DNA of 64,000 bases from Anaeramoeba flamelloides (GCA_027625915.1 JANTQA010000023.1:5270001-5334000); one strand, 5' to 3'; counted from the first letter of the stretch, positions 36,444-47,992 are shown. Program-made: numbers and translations. The notes: generated by a model from the letters alone, not told the origin.

Positions 36444-36553
36444 CTAAATTATAAATTATTATAAGTATGGGATTATAAAATAAATGATTAAATATTTTGT
36501 TTTTGTTTTTTTTTTTTGGAGATTGTTACAATAAGAAGAAAAAATATTTATAC

Positions 36554-36630
36554 CTTTGATAATATTCCCCCACATTGTTAACAAATTTATCATTGCCAAC
36601 ACTTTTGGCAAATTCTATTGCTGTTTGATT
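36554..36630 (-). CDS. Ankyrin-TKL kinase fusion, exon 2 (half an ankyrin repeat)
   Basis: A 77-bp exon. Acceptor GAAAAG|AAT at 36630, donor CAAAG|GTATAA at 36554. It codes NQTAIEFAKSVGNDKFVNNV then GEYYQ, the second half of an ankyrin repeat, plus two bases of the next codon. Exon 1 ends in ARLDLTNNK, the first half of the same repeat (phase 0), so the joint LDLTNNK|NQTAIEFAKSV is a textbook ankyrin loop. The following 110-bp intron (36444-36553) ends TTTAG at 36444 and restores frame into the kinase exon. Total coding length over the three exons is 3081 nt, a multiple of three. Confidence 0.75.
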
Positions 36631-36892
36631 CTTTTCAGATGCAATTAATGATCATAATGAATTATTAAATAGAATTTTTTTTTTTTGTAAAGAAGAAAAA
36701 AATATTAGAAATAAATTATTTTGTCGAATAGTAAAACAGTAAATCTTAATACAAGTTATTTTTTTTTTTAGTATTCTGAAAGAAAAATTTTTAAAAATTT
36801 AAATGGAAAAAAAAAAATATGTGGATTTATTTAAAACAGTAAATAATATTAACAGAATGTTAACTAAATTTCAAAATTTTGGAAACAGTTAA

Positions 36893-37397
36893 AGATTATT
36901 CGAATTTTATGGTTAGTGAATACTATTTTTCGACCTAGTAACATATTTATAGACTTAAAAGAAACATGATCTCAGGGATCTTGCTAACTTGAAAAATTTA
37001 AGTTTTTTTTGCAAAATTTTGTGTTGGGTAAAAAAAATTTCCCTTCATCAAATCCAAATATTCTCAACAAATTTTGAAGAAAAAAATTTCATTAGGAAAA
37101 TGTCACTCCACTTTCTTTTCAAGTATGTTAGAGTGTAGCGAGAGAGTATAAATATACTTGAAAAGAAAGTGGAGTGGCATTTTCCTAATATCAAAAAAAA
37201 TGGCTTTTTAGTTTTGCCTTATTTTGTTCGGGAAATTCAAAAAGTTTTTGGTCAAAAAATGATTAACAAGCAAAATCTAAAAAATTCCAAAAATTGCAAT
37301 ATTTTGACTTTTCCTCAATCCATTGTCTTTTAAAGCTTTTTTTCTGGTTATAGTATTTTATTTCAACCCTCACTGAGCATAAAATTCGAATAGTCCT
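36893..37397. repeat. 505-bp foldback (ATTCGAATTTTATG ends), copy 1
   Basis: Left end ATTATTCGAATTTTATGGTT and right end GCATAAAATTCGAATAGTCC are inverted. The centre is a hairpin of TTAGGAAAATGTCACTCCAC and CTTTTCAAGTAT against its inverse (about 37097-37185). A longer relative is at 45655-47308. Confidence 0.8.
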
Positions 37398-37514
37398 TAA
37401 AGCAGTTTGGAGAATAATAATACTACAGTTTCATGAAATTATTAAATAATTTTGATTTTAACAACTATTTTTATCATATCATTTTTTGTCTTTTGTTTTC
37501 ATTTTCCTTTTTCG

Positions 37515-40500
37515 AATTAAACCCCAATTCAAAATTTTTAACACACCAAAATTCGATTTGTTTCAAAAAAAAAAACTTATTTAATCAATTCTCGAAGATT
37601 TACCAAATTAGAACCATTCACTAATTGAAATTTTAACACTTGTTTATAAATTACAATACTCACAAAACAATAAATAAATGATTATCAATACAAATAAATC
37701 ATGGGTGTGTTAAAAATTTTGGAGTGAGCAAAACAAAAAAATACATTAGTAAATTTGTTGAAATTCTATTAGGAATATTGATCGATCAAAATGGTTAGAT
37801 ACTACCAACTAATTTTATTTGAGTTCTTCTATTTGGAACAACTCAACTTTAACCTAATATCAATGGTTGAAAAAAAAATTGATCCAACGAAAAAAATTAC
37901 GTAATTAGAACAATGAAATGAAAACAAAAACTAAAAGATGAAAAAATGATTTTCATATTTTACAAAAATCAAAATTATCTCCAATTTCAATGAAATTTTA
38001 TTATTGTGATTGTTTGGAAGATTTGTGCTGTGTGGAAAATTTTGAATTTTAGTTTAGATAATCTGTTTTGTTCGATCTGGAAAATTTTTTCCAATGATCG
38101 ATATAAGGTTTGAGTTGAGTTTAGGTTAAATTGAAAATTTCAGATAAGATTAGTCGATGGTATCTAACCATTTGTTCGAACAATAATTGTTGGTGGATTT
38201 CAATAAATTTAACAATGCTTTCTTTTTGATCTACTCTTTTTATCCCTTTTGAATACAATGATTTTGATTTTTTCGTTATATTATATTTTCCTTTATTTGT
38301 TTTTTTTTTTTATTTGGATCTTAATGACAACATTAATACTCGGTAACTTTTACGTGATTTGATATTAAGATTTGGAAAATATAAAAAAAATTGAGTAATT
38401 TTTTTTTGCATTTTTTTGATTTTTGGTTTGTCCAAATTTTTAAAATGGATTTATTGTTAAGGGTTGTTTGAAAAGTCATTTAATCTGGTAATAAGGGAAT
38501 TTTGAAGCGATTAAATTTGTGACTTCCGATCCAATGGGGGTCTAGATATTATTAGAATATCAATAGACACAATCATTAAATGTATTTGAAACGATATTTA
38601 GTGTTCTAACCTTTCATAACTCGGAAAATTTTTTCAAAAAAAAAAAATCTCAAAATTTTGAATATTTTGAAATACACTCATATAATAAACATTATAATAC
38701 ATAACAATTTTGAAAAGGGTTTACAACTTTATTAGAAATTAATGGTTATTGAAAAAAAAAACGAAAATTTTCAGTAATAGTTTTTTTCCATTTTTAATTG
38801 TAAAATTTTTGAAATTTTTAATTTGACTTAGTGGTGAGATTATTTTAATATATATTTTTTATAATAGTCTAAAAAGAAGCATATTTTTCAACCTTAAAAT
38901 AGAATAAAATCTTTGTTTCAAAAGATATCGCTAAATTAAATTCAAAAAATGATTTTTTTTAACTGTTTTTGGAATAATTTTTATCATTTTTTTTTTTTTC
39001 CATGTTTGAGTTTTAATATATATTCCCTGTTTTTTTTTGGTAAATTGTTTTAACATTTATTATTTTTTCTTACTTTTTGTTCAATCTAAATTTCATTCAT
39101 TGTAACTAATTTCAAAAAAAAAATACCCCCAAAAATAGGCGTTTTTTTCAAAAGTTAAAATTTTGAAAAAAGGGGGGTATTCGAATCTTAATGAGTTTAA
39201 TAGCTATCTTTTCTTAATTATATAAAATTATCATAACTTTGAAAAAAATTAATTTATAAAAGATTTATAACTGAAATCCAATATGTAGTTTTGGCTAACA
39301 TTAATTTTCAGAATTTATTTTTTCCTTGTAGTGCTTTGGAATGGAATTTAATTTCAATTAAAAACCAAATCAACCTGTGAAGTGTGATCGATTTCTAAAA
39401 ACCAGTATTGAAAAGGAGTACATTTTAAGAGAAAAGCGCCAAAAACCGATACTCAATTTTCAATTTAAATCGTGGTAGAATATATAATTCTTAATACAAC
39501 TGTGTTAGTTTTGAGGTGTCGCTCTTTTGGAGATTTGTGAGATCTCGAAGATTTGTTTTTTTATTTTTTTCATTTTGTACAAGATCGGATTTTTACTAAA
39601 AGAAAATCTAACCAAACCTCTACTTTGTTAAATATAACTGATTATTGAGCCACTACAAATTGAACTAAAGTATAGTGGTAGAAGATGATTTACTCCCAAT
39701 TGAAGAAATTCAAGCATTGTGATAATATAAAACGAGAAAAGGATTTATTTTTTGACATTGAGAATTCTTTTTCAACGTTTTTTTTGAAAATTGATTTTTT
39801 GCTAAGGAGAATCCTATGAATTTCTTTTTTTTTATTTCACTAGTGTAAATATGAAATGTTGTCAAAAATAGAGTTTTTACAATTTTCAAGTTAAATAAAA
39901 AGTTCCATATAGTTATCCAAATTTTTCTAATAGTAAATATAATTTCAGATTATCTTAATAGACTAATAAGAATTTGAATCAAAAAATCGTTTGGTGAATA
40001 CCAATCTTTCAATTTTAAAAATAAAACATTTTTCAAACAAAGTATTGGTATTCGCCAAACGATTTTATATTGAAAATCCATTTGAGTTCAAAAATCAAAA
40101 CGGATGTTTCGTTTGTTATGAACCGAATTTGGATAAGTATATGGAACTTTTTATTTAACTTGAAAATTGTAAAAACTCTATTTTTGACAACATTTCATAT
40201 TTACACTTGTGTTGTTAATTGCTTTTTTTCTCATTGATTATTATGTGAAACATTTTTTTTTTTTGTGCATCTTTGTTTTATGTCACTTTTTTGAAAATTT
40301 TTTTATTTGTATTTGTCAATGAGAAATCGTGAATTTTTTTTTTTATTTCAATTTTTCAATTAAACTAAAATTCAAAATTTTCCACACAGCTAAAATCTTC
40401 CAAACAATCACAATAATAAAATTTCATTGAAATTGGAGATAATTTTGATTTTTGAAAAATATGAAAATCATTTTTTCATCTTTTAGTTTTTGTTTTCATT

Positions 40501-40912
40501 TAATTGTTTGAATTACGTAATTTGTTTTCGTTGGATCAAAATTTTTCTACAAGGTTTATATTATGTTAAAGTTGAGTTGTTCCAAATAGAAGAACTCAAA
40601 TAAAATTAGTTGGTAGTATCTAACCTTTGATCGATCAATAATCCTAATAGAATTTCAACAAATTTACTAATGTATTTTTTTGTTTTGCTCTCTCCAAAAT
40701 TTTTAACACAACCATGATTTATTTGTATTGATAATTATTTATTTTTTGTTTTGTGAGTATTGTAATTTATAAAAAGGTGTTAACATTTCAATTAGTGAAT
40801 GGTTCTAATTTGGTAAATCTTCGAGAAGTGATTAAATAAGTTTTTTTTTTTCACAAATCGAATTTTGGTGTGTTAAAAATTTTGAATTGGGGTTTAGTTA
40901 ATCTTTAAATTT
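37515..40912. repeat. 3.4-kb palindromic element with 0.54-kb arms
   Basis: Arms 37515-38057 and 40361-40912 are inverted copies. Matching blocks are ATTAAACCCCAATTCAAAAT at the outer edge, TAATTTTATTTGAGTTCTTC in the middle, and CTGTGTGGAAAATTTTGAAT at the inner edge. The loop holds a further relic (38060-38465) and the inserted foldback 39838-40211. Related fragments are at 5935-6060, 17270-17850 and 30580-30990. No transposase frame was found. Confidence 0.8.
39838..40211. mobile_element. CACTAGTG-ended foldback element, copy 1
   Basis: Left end CACTAGTGTAAATATGAAAT and right end ATTTCATATTTACACTTGTG. Arms continue through AAAATAGAGTTTTTACAATT and AAAAAGTTCCATATA, with a second inner inverted pair around CGTTTGGTGAATACCAAT. 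It is flanked by TT on both sides. The subterminal AAAATAGAGTTTTT is shared with the copies at 47993-48369 and 57990-58362. CACTA ends and a 2-bp target duplication suggest the CACTA/CMC superfamily. Confidence 0.75.
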
Positions 40913-41079
40913 TTTATTAGTTGCATTTTTTAACATTGAGATCCTGTGAGTGTTTTTTTGCAAAAAATGAATTTTGTTGTCTAAAAAAAAATTTGAATTG
41001 GTGTTTAGTTAATATTTGTAATTTTATATACAAGAAAAGAAATTTTTTTTGCTACTGTTGTCAAGATAAATAGTCCCGA

Positions 41080-41600
41080 CTTGTTAAACCCCGTGATTCA
41101 AATTAAAAGTAATGTCTTTTTTTGAAGAAAGCCTACACATTAAATGATCAAAGAAACTAGCAATAAACCATAAGTAAAAATGATATTGGTTTCTGAAAGT
41201 TTTATTTATTAAAAAAAAGAAAATTCTAAAAATAAAGGATCAAATTTGAAATTTTTGTTAAAAAAGAGAGTTAATTTAGATATAAATTTTTGTAATAAAA
41301 AAAAAGCATTAACAATTTGGGGAAAAAAGTAATACAAATTCAATTCATAATTTAAATTTCCACTCAAAATACCAAGGATTTTTCCCTACAAAGTTGATTT
41401 GACCTTAGGTGTACTAATAGATATTGAATTTCGATTGGATGTTGCCTTAGAAAAAGAAGAAAAAAATGCACAGATTTTTTTAAGAAATATGGGTTTTATG
41501 CTCTCACCACCGATTTTTTGTTGTGAGCACGTGTATTTTTGATAACTGTAGAATAAAAAAAAAGTATGGGTTTTATACTCTGAACACGGGTATTTTTGAC
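41080..41600 (+). repeat. Dispersed 0.5-kb repeat, copy 2
   Basis: Collinear with 10320-10840 (see that entry). Within it, ACGTGTATTTTTGATAACTG and ACGGGTATTTTTGACCACTG form a short internal direct repeat at 41528-41605. Confidence 0.65.
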
Positions 41601-42143
41601 CACTGTAAATTTGATTTTTTGTTTTTGAGATCTTGGAATTATTTTTTGTTATTTGCAAGAAAAATTTTAATTTAAAAAATAACAGTAATGGGAAAGTCAG
41701 ATTTCTTTTGGTTGCAAAAAAAACAATAGAAATATAAGAAAAAAAACCAAAACGACTTTAATTCCAAAAATTCGGGTTACCAAATTATTAGTTGAAAAAA
41801 GTCGATGATCTCAGAGTCAAGTGAAAATTTTTATTTCAAACACTTAAATATTTTACAAAATTAAGTTTTCTCAAATTGGATGAAAAAAATCCAAACGATC
41901 GTGGCTAAATCAATAGAAAAAGATATTTTTGAAAATTTCCTGATGCTTGCTTATTGGACTTTGAGATAAAATTTTTATTGATTTAATTTAATTTTAACAG
42001 GATCATTTTTAGAGAGTAAGCAACTGTTTGTGTCCGAAGACGATCTCTGGGAGTGAGTGGATCCTTAATTCAAAAAAATATAATTTTTGAAAGAAATTCA
42101 AGTGTTTTTTTAAAAAAAAATTTTGATTTATCATTCATTGTGT

Positions 42144-43005
42144 AAAAAAATTTGGTTCACGAAAAAAAAATTGGGTGAGTCAAATATTTGTTTTGGCTTT
42201 TGAAATAGTAAATATTAGCAAAATGATTTTTGATCAAAGTAAATATTTTATGAACAAATCTTACATTCAAAAACAACCAAAGTCATTATCAATTATAATT
42301 TTCAGAAACAATATTATTTCGTTGCATTTTGGCCCTTTGGAATTGCTCTGGAAGGCTAAAAATACACAAATTGAAATATAATTGCAAACTTTGCTCAAAA
42401 TAAGAGCACTATTTATGGACAAATATTCAAATCTATTAATTCAATAAGATATTTATCATTGTTAGATAACGTGAATTTATCAAGGTTAATCTTAAATATC
42501 CTTTTAAACCAAATTGAATCAAATAATCTTCAAAAAAAGATATTTTTTTCAGAAAAAGATTGATTTTCACTAATGTATTACAATCAAAACTTCAAAATAA
42601 TGGAAATATCAAAATTTCAAAAACCATATAAATTCTAAAAATCCCCATAGAACAAACTTTAATTTAAAACAATTATTCTTTTTTGGTCTTCCCAAACAAT
42701 CACTAACTTGATCTTGGAATTTAGTCAAATAAAAAAAAGTGTACATTTTTAGTAAAGTTTGTAATTAAAATTCATTTTTTTTTATTTTTAGCCTTCCAGA
42801 GCAATTCCAAAGGGCCAAAATGCAACGAAATAATATTGTTTCTGAAAATTATAATTGATAATGACTTTGGTTGTTTTTGAATGTAAGATTTGTTCATAAA
42901 ATATTTACTTTGATCAAAAATCATTTTGCTAATATTTACTATTTCAAAAGCCAAAACAAATATTTGACTCACCCAATTTTTTTTTCGTGAACCAAATTTT
43001 TTTCA
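42144..43005. repeat. Near-identical 220-bp inverted arms around a 420-bp spacer
   Basis: Arms 42144-42364 and 42785-43005 are inverted copies with no difference I can find over at least 215 bp (AATTGGGTGAGTCAAATATT near the outer edge, GCTCTGGAAGGCTAAAAATA at the inner edge). Because the arm is open in one frame, the same 63-residue peptide (SQIFVLAFEIVNISKMIFDQ at its start) can be read towards the centre from both sides. The identity shows a recent origin or repeated gene conversion. Nothing similar occurs elsewhere in the window. Confidence 0.9.
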
Positions 43006-43188
43006 AAATGGTTCGTTTTTGAATATTTTCTAAATTTTTGAAAAAATTTAAAATAGTGAAAATCTGTTTAAAATTTGGAAGTGAAAATTAATTTTTGTTA
43101 CTTTTCAAAAATGTGTCCACAATCAAATTTATGAAAGTTGGAAAAAATAAACAACAAAAAAAAAAAAAACAACAAATTAATTAGTTAC

Positions 43189-44403
43189 CTTGTTGTTTGT
43201 GAGATCTAAACGAGCAAAATTTGATAACAACAAGCTAATTGCCTTTGAAGTATTGTTTTTTGTATTTAAAGACAAAAGATGTAGGGGTGTGTTCCCGTCC
43301 TTGCATTTGGAGTTAATATCTGCGCCCTTTTTGATTAAAAGTTTCATTGCGGAAGTGGACCATGGCTTTTTGCATAAATAGTGCAAGGGTGTTTTCTTTT
43401 GAAGGCAAACGCCATTAACTTTTGCTCGGTTATTAATTACCCATTTGAGAGACTTCAAATTGATTTTCCTCGCGGCACAAAGAAAATGAAGTGCGTTTTT
43501 TTCTGTGGTTGGATCCACCTTCCATGAATTGCCAATGCCAAAGGTCTTTTTGATTTGGGGGAAATCAGAAGAGTTTAGCACCTCGATTTCCTTCTCCGTT
43601 AAATAACGAGATATTTGATTTGGTTTGATTTTAGGATCACTCCATTTCCGATCAATGGGCTTTTTATTCAGCTGCGGGGTGCTTAGTGTATTTCTACGAT
43701 GGCTTGAGAATTTTTTTTTTAGTTTGTTTTCTTTGTTATAGGCCTCGATTAAATTATAAACAGATTTCCTATGTTTGCCATTTTTTTTTTGCAAAAGTTG
43801 ATTTGGTAGGTTTTTTGTTTGTTCCTTGCTGTTTTTGTTTTTAGCGAGGGAATGGTTTTGTTTTTTTGCAAGACTGTTCTTTTCTTTGCTTTTTGTTTTG
43901 TTGTTGTGATTTTTTTTTTGGTTTGTTTGTTGTTCTTGGTTTTTGTTTTTGTTCGAATTTTTGTTTTTGTTATTGTTACTGTTTTTGTTGTTGTTGTTTT
44001 TATGTTTGTTGTTGTTTTTATGTTTGTTGCTGTTGTTTTTATTTTTATCGTCAACTCCACTGTTGTTGTCGTTTTTGGTGTTGGTGTGTTTATTTTGGAA
44101 TTGATTTTTTGGTTGTATGTTGTTTTGTTTTATTTTTATTTTCATCAATTGTTTTTTGGTTTGCCGTAGTTTTTTCTCGAATTGTTGGACATTATTCAAA
44201 TTCATTTTGTTTTTTTTAGAAATGTGTTGTGATTCTCTTACTTCAGGTTTGTTCATTTGGTTTTCTTTTGAAGAAGAGGTGATTTTATTATTAAAAGTGG
44301 TGTTTGATTTCTCAATTTCAGATTCCGAATTATTGTTTATTATTATTTCCTTTGTGTGATCGATAATTCCAATTGGTTTCTTTGTTTTCTCATTAAAAGT
44401 CAT
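43189..44403 (-). CDS. Ankyrin-TKL kinase fusion, exon 1 (disordered N-terminus and ankyrin repeats)
   Basis: ATG at 44403 (MTFNEKTKKPIGI); 405 codons to the donor AAG|GTAACT. Residues 1-270 are Asn/Lys/Gln-rich, with long NNK and TNQKK runs and no fold. Ankyrin repeats follow from about 300: EKNALHFLCAARKI, KKTPLHYLCKKPWSTSAMKL, DGNTPLHLLSLNTKNNTSKA, then SNFARLDLTNNK, which breaks off in mid-repeat and is completed by exon 2. The repeats should bind a partner protein and target or regulate the C-terminal kinase. Without splicing, translation would stop two codons after the donor (VTN then stop), leaving a half repeat. Ankyrin-TKL fusions are a known architecture in amoebae and plants. The linkage to the kinase exon is my inference from phases. 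Confidence 0.82.
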
Positions 44404-44624
44404 CAAATAATTGAATTGTTTAAATTTGTAAAGATTTTAATCCTTTTGTTTCGTTTTTGAAAACTTGAAAAAATGTTTTTTCCATTTTTGTAGTTTGATC
44501 CCTTTAGAATCTATTCTCTTAATTTGGGGTCACCGCAATTGTTTTTGGAGAAACAATTCTACTCCTTAACACAATTAATAATATTTAATTGTTTTCTGTT
44601 CATAATTAATTTTCACCTTATTGA

Positions 44625-45109
44625 TTAAACATTTGCCCAACATAAAACACATTTCTTCAACAATTGCTGGTTGGTGAATATAAGTTTGGGTGTTATTACT
44701 TGGGGGTTTTTGAATTCTTCAAATTTATTTTTTGTGTGGATTAAAATTTGACTGAAATCATAAAGATCTGTCTTCCATGATTTCTTTTTTTGTAATTTAG
44801 CCTGACTAAATTTCTTGTTGAAATTGTAAAAATAATTTTTTTTCAAGATCAATTTTTTAACCTGTGTTGTTTTGAAATAGTAAAAGACAATGTTTGAAAA
44901 TTTGATCTAACATTCAAAAGTTGGTAGTGGTTTGAAATGACTATTTTTTCTGAATCTTTTAGCTCTTCTATTTTCTTAAAATTGAAAATGTCTTCAAAAA
45001 ATGAGGTTTGTTTATCAAAACACACACCAACAAAAATACTAATAAAACAGAAGAAACAATTGACAGTGCAGATACGGAATATATTAACCCTACAACAATA
45101 CTCTTTCAC
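44625..45109 (-). CDS. Candidate small gene upstream of the ankyrin-kinase gene, unrecognised
   Basis: Two overlapping minus-strand frames (45109-44849 and 44852-44625) have balanced, protein-like composition: DKQTSFFEDIFNFKKIEELK, VISNHYQLLNVRSNFQTLSF, then KKFSQAKLQKKKSWKTDLYD and FTNQQLLKKCVLCWANV. They may be joined by a short intron of about 60 bp (donor CACAG|GTTAAA near 44864, acceptor CAACAAG near 44813), which would give a protein of about 145 residues. I do not recognise the product, and the start codon is not settled. The frames could also be chance or a repeat relic. Confidence 0.3.
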
Positions 45110-45384
45110 AAAATCGGTGTCTTAATTTTTTAAGTATTTGGATTTAGAGTCAAGTATTAAATGCCAAAAAGCAGTTAATCTGGTAAAGAGAGAATTTGGA
45201 AGTGAGTAAATTTGTTTTTATGTATTCAAAGAGTGTCAGGGGTTTCAGAGTGTAGAAAGACAATCTTTTGAAGTATTTTAAAAACCAATTTCGTTGGAGA
45301 AGATAACTTTATGTGTATTATTTACAAAGTATTTGGTAAATTTGTGTTTATTCCTTAAAAATGATACTTTTAATGATTGTGTCC

Positions 45385-45640
45385 AGAAGGAAGATGAAAA
45401 TTTTCATTATATTTGGTGTATTTAGTAACATTCTATTGTAAATAAAAAAATAGGGAAGTGATTTGGTAGAAACGCGAAGAAAATATCAAAAACCTTTTTT
45501 CCAAAATCAAACAAAGCCCAAACATTTCAGATCATTTACTAAACCGAAGAAGGTGTCACTTAAAACACAAAACATACTATCAAGTTTTCTCCCGTTTTTG
45601 GAATACACTTATTTTCCAATTAATGAATGAAAATTTTTAT
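45385..45640 (-). repeat. Relic related to the foldback at 18216-18568
   Basis: Blocks TTTAGTAACATTCTATTGTA, GAAGTGATTTGG, AAACAAAGCCCAAACAT and AACATACTATCAAGTTTTCT match 18300-18490, partly inverted and clearly diverged. It is an older member of that foldback family. Confidence 0.5.
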
Positions 45641-45802
45641 TTCAAGTTCCATAAGGATTATTAGAATTTTATGCTCGGTGGACACTATTTTTAAGTGTAG
45701 AATCATATTTATTGGCTCAAAAGAAACTCGATCTTATAGATCTTGCTAACTCTAAAATTTAGGGGTTTTTTGGAAATTTTTGAGTTTGTTAAAGCGATTT
45801 TT

Positions 45803-46170
45803 AGGTTGAATTTAACATCTTTGTTATTTTCTCTTGCAAATCTTGATAGTATTCTTGAAAAAATAAAGAATTCCTTGCTTTCTTCTCTGGTGTCTCTAAA
45901 TTTGTTTTGTTGGTGCTGAAAAAAATTTTTTGGGTTAATTTTGTTTTGTTGGGTATTTATAGGCTAAGTGCATTGATTAGGTTTCTGGACTTTTTTTTTT
46001 TTTTTTTTTTCGAACTTTGGGATCTTGAAACCCATTCTATTTCCTTTCCTTTTTTTTGAGAGTTTTGTTAGGGGTAGTTGAGTAATTCTCCCAACAAAGT
46101 AACAATACCTCAATATCAACTGATCGGGTTGTTTAACATTAGGTGGTGGTTTGAGAAATTTAACAAGCAT
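45803..46170 (-). CDS. Candidate small gene inside the enlarged foldback, unrecognised
   Basis: ATG at 46170 opens a 68-codon frame with normal amino-acid mix: MLVKFLKPPPNVKQPDQLIL, YFVGRITQLPLTKLSKKRKG, MGFKIPKFEKK, ending in a 20-A run and VQKPNQCT. Further along, after TTTTTTTCAG (acceptor-like, near 45918), a second protein-like stretch reads TNKTNLETPEKKARNSLFFQ then EYYQDLQEKITKMLNST before a stop near 45803. A GTCCAG donor just after the A run could link them, but the reading frame of the second part is not certain. Composition differs from the AT-rich surroundings. It may be a host gene fragment carried by the element, or a host gene the element grew around. Confidence 0.35.
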
Positions 46171-46270
46171 TCCTTTAGACAGGCGCCTTTAACATTTTTT
46201 ACTTTTGTAATGCTACCTCAACCACAAACTTGATGAATTGGTAAAATAGAGAAATTTTAGTCTTTAATGG

Positions 46271-46471
46271 CACAGTCAGTTTCGTTTTTAAGGCACAAAC
46301 TTTCTACGAAATTTAACGCACAAAAAAAATCTCAAATTAAAGCACAAAATTCAGATTCTAGTAAAAATAAATTGTAAAAAATGAAATTCCAAATTTTGTG
46401 CCTTAATTTGAGATTTTTTTGTGCCTTAAATTTCGTTGAAAGTTTGTACCTTAAAAGTGAAACTGACTGTA
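46271..46471. repeat. 201-bp palindromic MITE, copy 2
   Basis: Ends ACAGTCAGTTTCG and TGAAACTGACTGTA. Three AAGGCACAAA-type motifs per arm at about 25-bp spacing. The left TA flank has changed to CA. Confidence 0.93.
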
Positions 46472-46979
46472 ATTGCTTCGATCTTTTTGTGTCGGGAAAT
46501 GGGATTTTAATTGTTGTTTCTATACCTTTCTACACAACAAACCCAAAATATAAAATCCCAATTTTAAGTTTTGTGTTCCTTTGAAAAAATTCTTTGTGTT
46601 TTTCCAAATTAAAAAAAAAAATTAAAAGTTAGAACAAAAAATAAACAAAAAAAAAACTCTTTTGTAAATTATTTAAAGCACAAAACCAATTCAAGACTTC
46701 AAAATAGAATTACCAAAATTTCAGATCCTTCACTGAAAAGAAAAAAAAATTACCTTCTTCAAATCCAAAAATTTTCTCTCAAAATTTTCGACTTTCAAAA
46801 TGATATTGGGAAAATGTCATTCCACTTTATATTGAAGTATGTTAGAGACCGTGGCGAGTGTAGCCACCCATTTGAAAAGAAAGTGGAGTGACGTTTTCCT
46901 AATATCAAAAAAATAGCTTTTTATTTTTGCCTTGCTTTGTTGGGATTTTTCGAAAAGTTTTTGGATCAATAAATGATTT

Positions 46980-47180
46980 TACAGTCAGTTTCGCTTTTAA
47001 GGCACAAACTTTCAACGAAATTTAAGGCACAAAAAAATCTCAAATTAAAGCACAATTTTTTGGAATTTTAATTTTCACAAATTATTTTACTAGAATTTGA
47101 AGTTTGTGCCTTAATTTGAGATTTTTTTTGTGCCTTAAATTTCGTAGAAAGTTTGTGTCTTAATAGTGAAACTGACTGTA
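46980..47180. repeat. 201-bp palindromic MITE, copy 3
   Basis: Bounded by TA on both sides (TACAGTCAG...CTGACTGTA). Arms about 88 bp, near-perfect inverse of each other. Confidence 0.95.
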
Positions 47181-47453
47181 GTCAAAATCTTAAATTGCTA
47201 AAAATTGGCAATATTTTGACTTTCCCTCAATTCATTGTTATTTAAAGGTCTTGATCTATTTACTGTATTGTATTTCAATGCCCATAGAGCATAAAATTCA
47301 GATAGTCCATAATGAAGATTAATTATTTCTTCTAAAATCAAATTACCAAAGTAAAAATTTTGTCTTAAAATATACACAGGAACTTTAATTTATTGTCTAA
47401 AAATATCATTTCTAAACAATATTGTAAAAGATCTTTTTTTTTACTACGACTTT

Positions 47454-47655
47454 TACAGTCAGTTTCACTTTTAAGGCACAAACTTTCAACGAAATTTAAG
47501 GCACAATAAAAATCTCAAATTAAGGCACAAAATTTGTAATTTTATTTTTTACAATTTATTTTTCCTAGAATTTGAATTTTGTGCTTTAATTTGAGATTTT
47601 TATTGTGCCTTAAATTTCGTTGAAAGTTTGTGCCTTAAAAGTGAAACTGACTGTA
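47454..47655. repeat. 201-bp palindromic MITE, copy 4
   Basis: Bounded by TA on both sides. Arms almost identical; the loop is A/T-rich. Confidence 0.95.
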
Positions 47656-47992
47656 AACTAGAAAAATATTTTGGAAAGTGAACTAAAAAATTTCATTTTT
47701 TAATTGGAAAATAATAGTATAGGAAAGGTTTTACTTTAAGGGATTAGTAACTCTAATTTATTGTTTTAACCAGTGGTGATAGAGTAATTATTTACACAAG
47801 TAACCAATTAAACATGCTATACAACTTCACCTGTCAACTTGAGAGAGATGAGCTATCTTTTTTACAATAGTTTATTGTTCCAAATAAATTTTTTAATTAA
47901 AAAGATCTAATCCTTTTTTGTTGGGTTTTGGGATCAAATTAGAAAAAGAAAAAATTGAAAAAAAATTTTCAATTGTGAAAATCTTACTTTTA

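Larger units (their letters stand above)
36631..43188 (-). other. 6.6-kb repeat-filled intron of the ankyrin-TKL kinase gene
   Basis: Donor AAG|GTAACT at 43188 and acceptor at 36631. It contains a foldback (36893-37397), a 3.4-kb long-arm palindrome (37515-40912) with a CACTAGTG foldback inside, a dispersed 0.5-kb repeat (41080-41600) and a pair of near-identical 220-bp inverted arms (42144-43005). No coding exon other than those named is seen. The size is about thirty times that of the RPSA intron. Confidence 0.7.
45655..47308. repeat. ATTCGAATTTTATG foldback, copy 2, enlarged to 1.65 kb
   Basis: Ends GGATTATTAGAATTTTATGC and GCATAAAATTCAGATAGTCC are inverted and match the 505-bp copy at 36893-37397. 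The central hairpin is kept (GGGAAAATGTCATTCCACTT near 46808). Relative to copy 1 there is about 0.95 kb of extra sequence at roughly 45790-46735, which includes a 201-bp palindrome (46271-46471) and the small gene candidate 45803-46170. A second 201-bp palindrome is at 46980-47180. Confidence 0.7.

Noticed and set aside
42175-42972. Two identical 66-68-codon genes facing each other
   Set aside because: They are the two arms of one inverted repeat; no start context, partner or similarity supports a gene.
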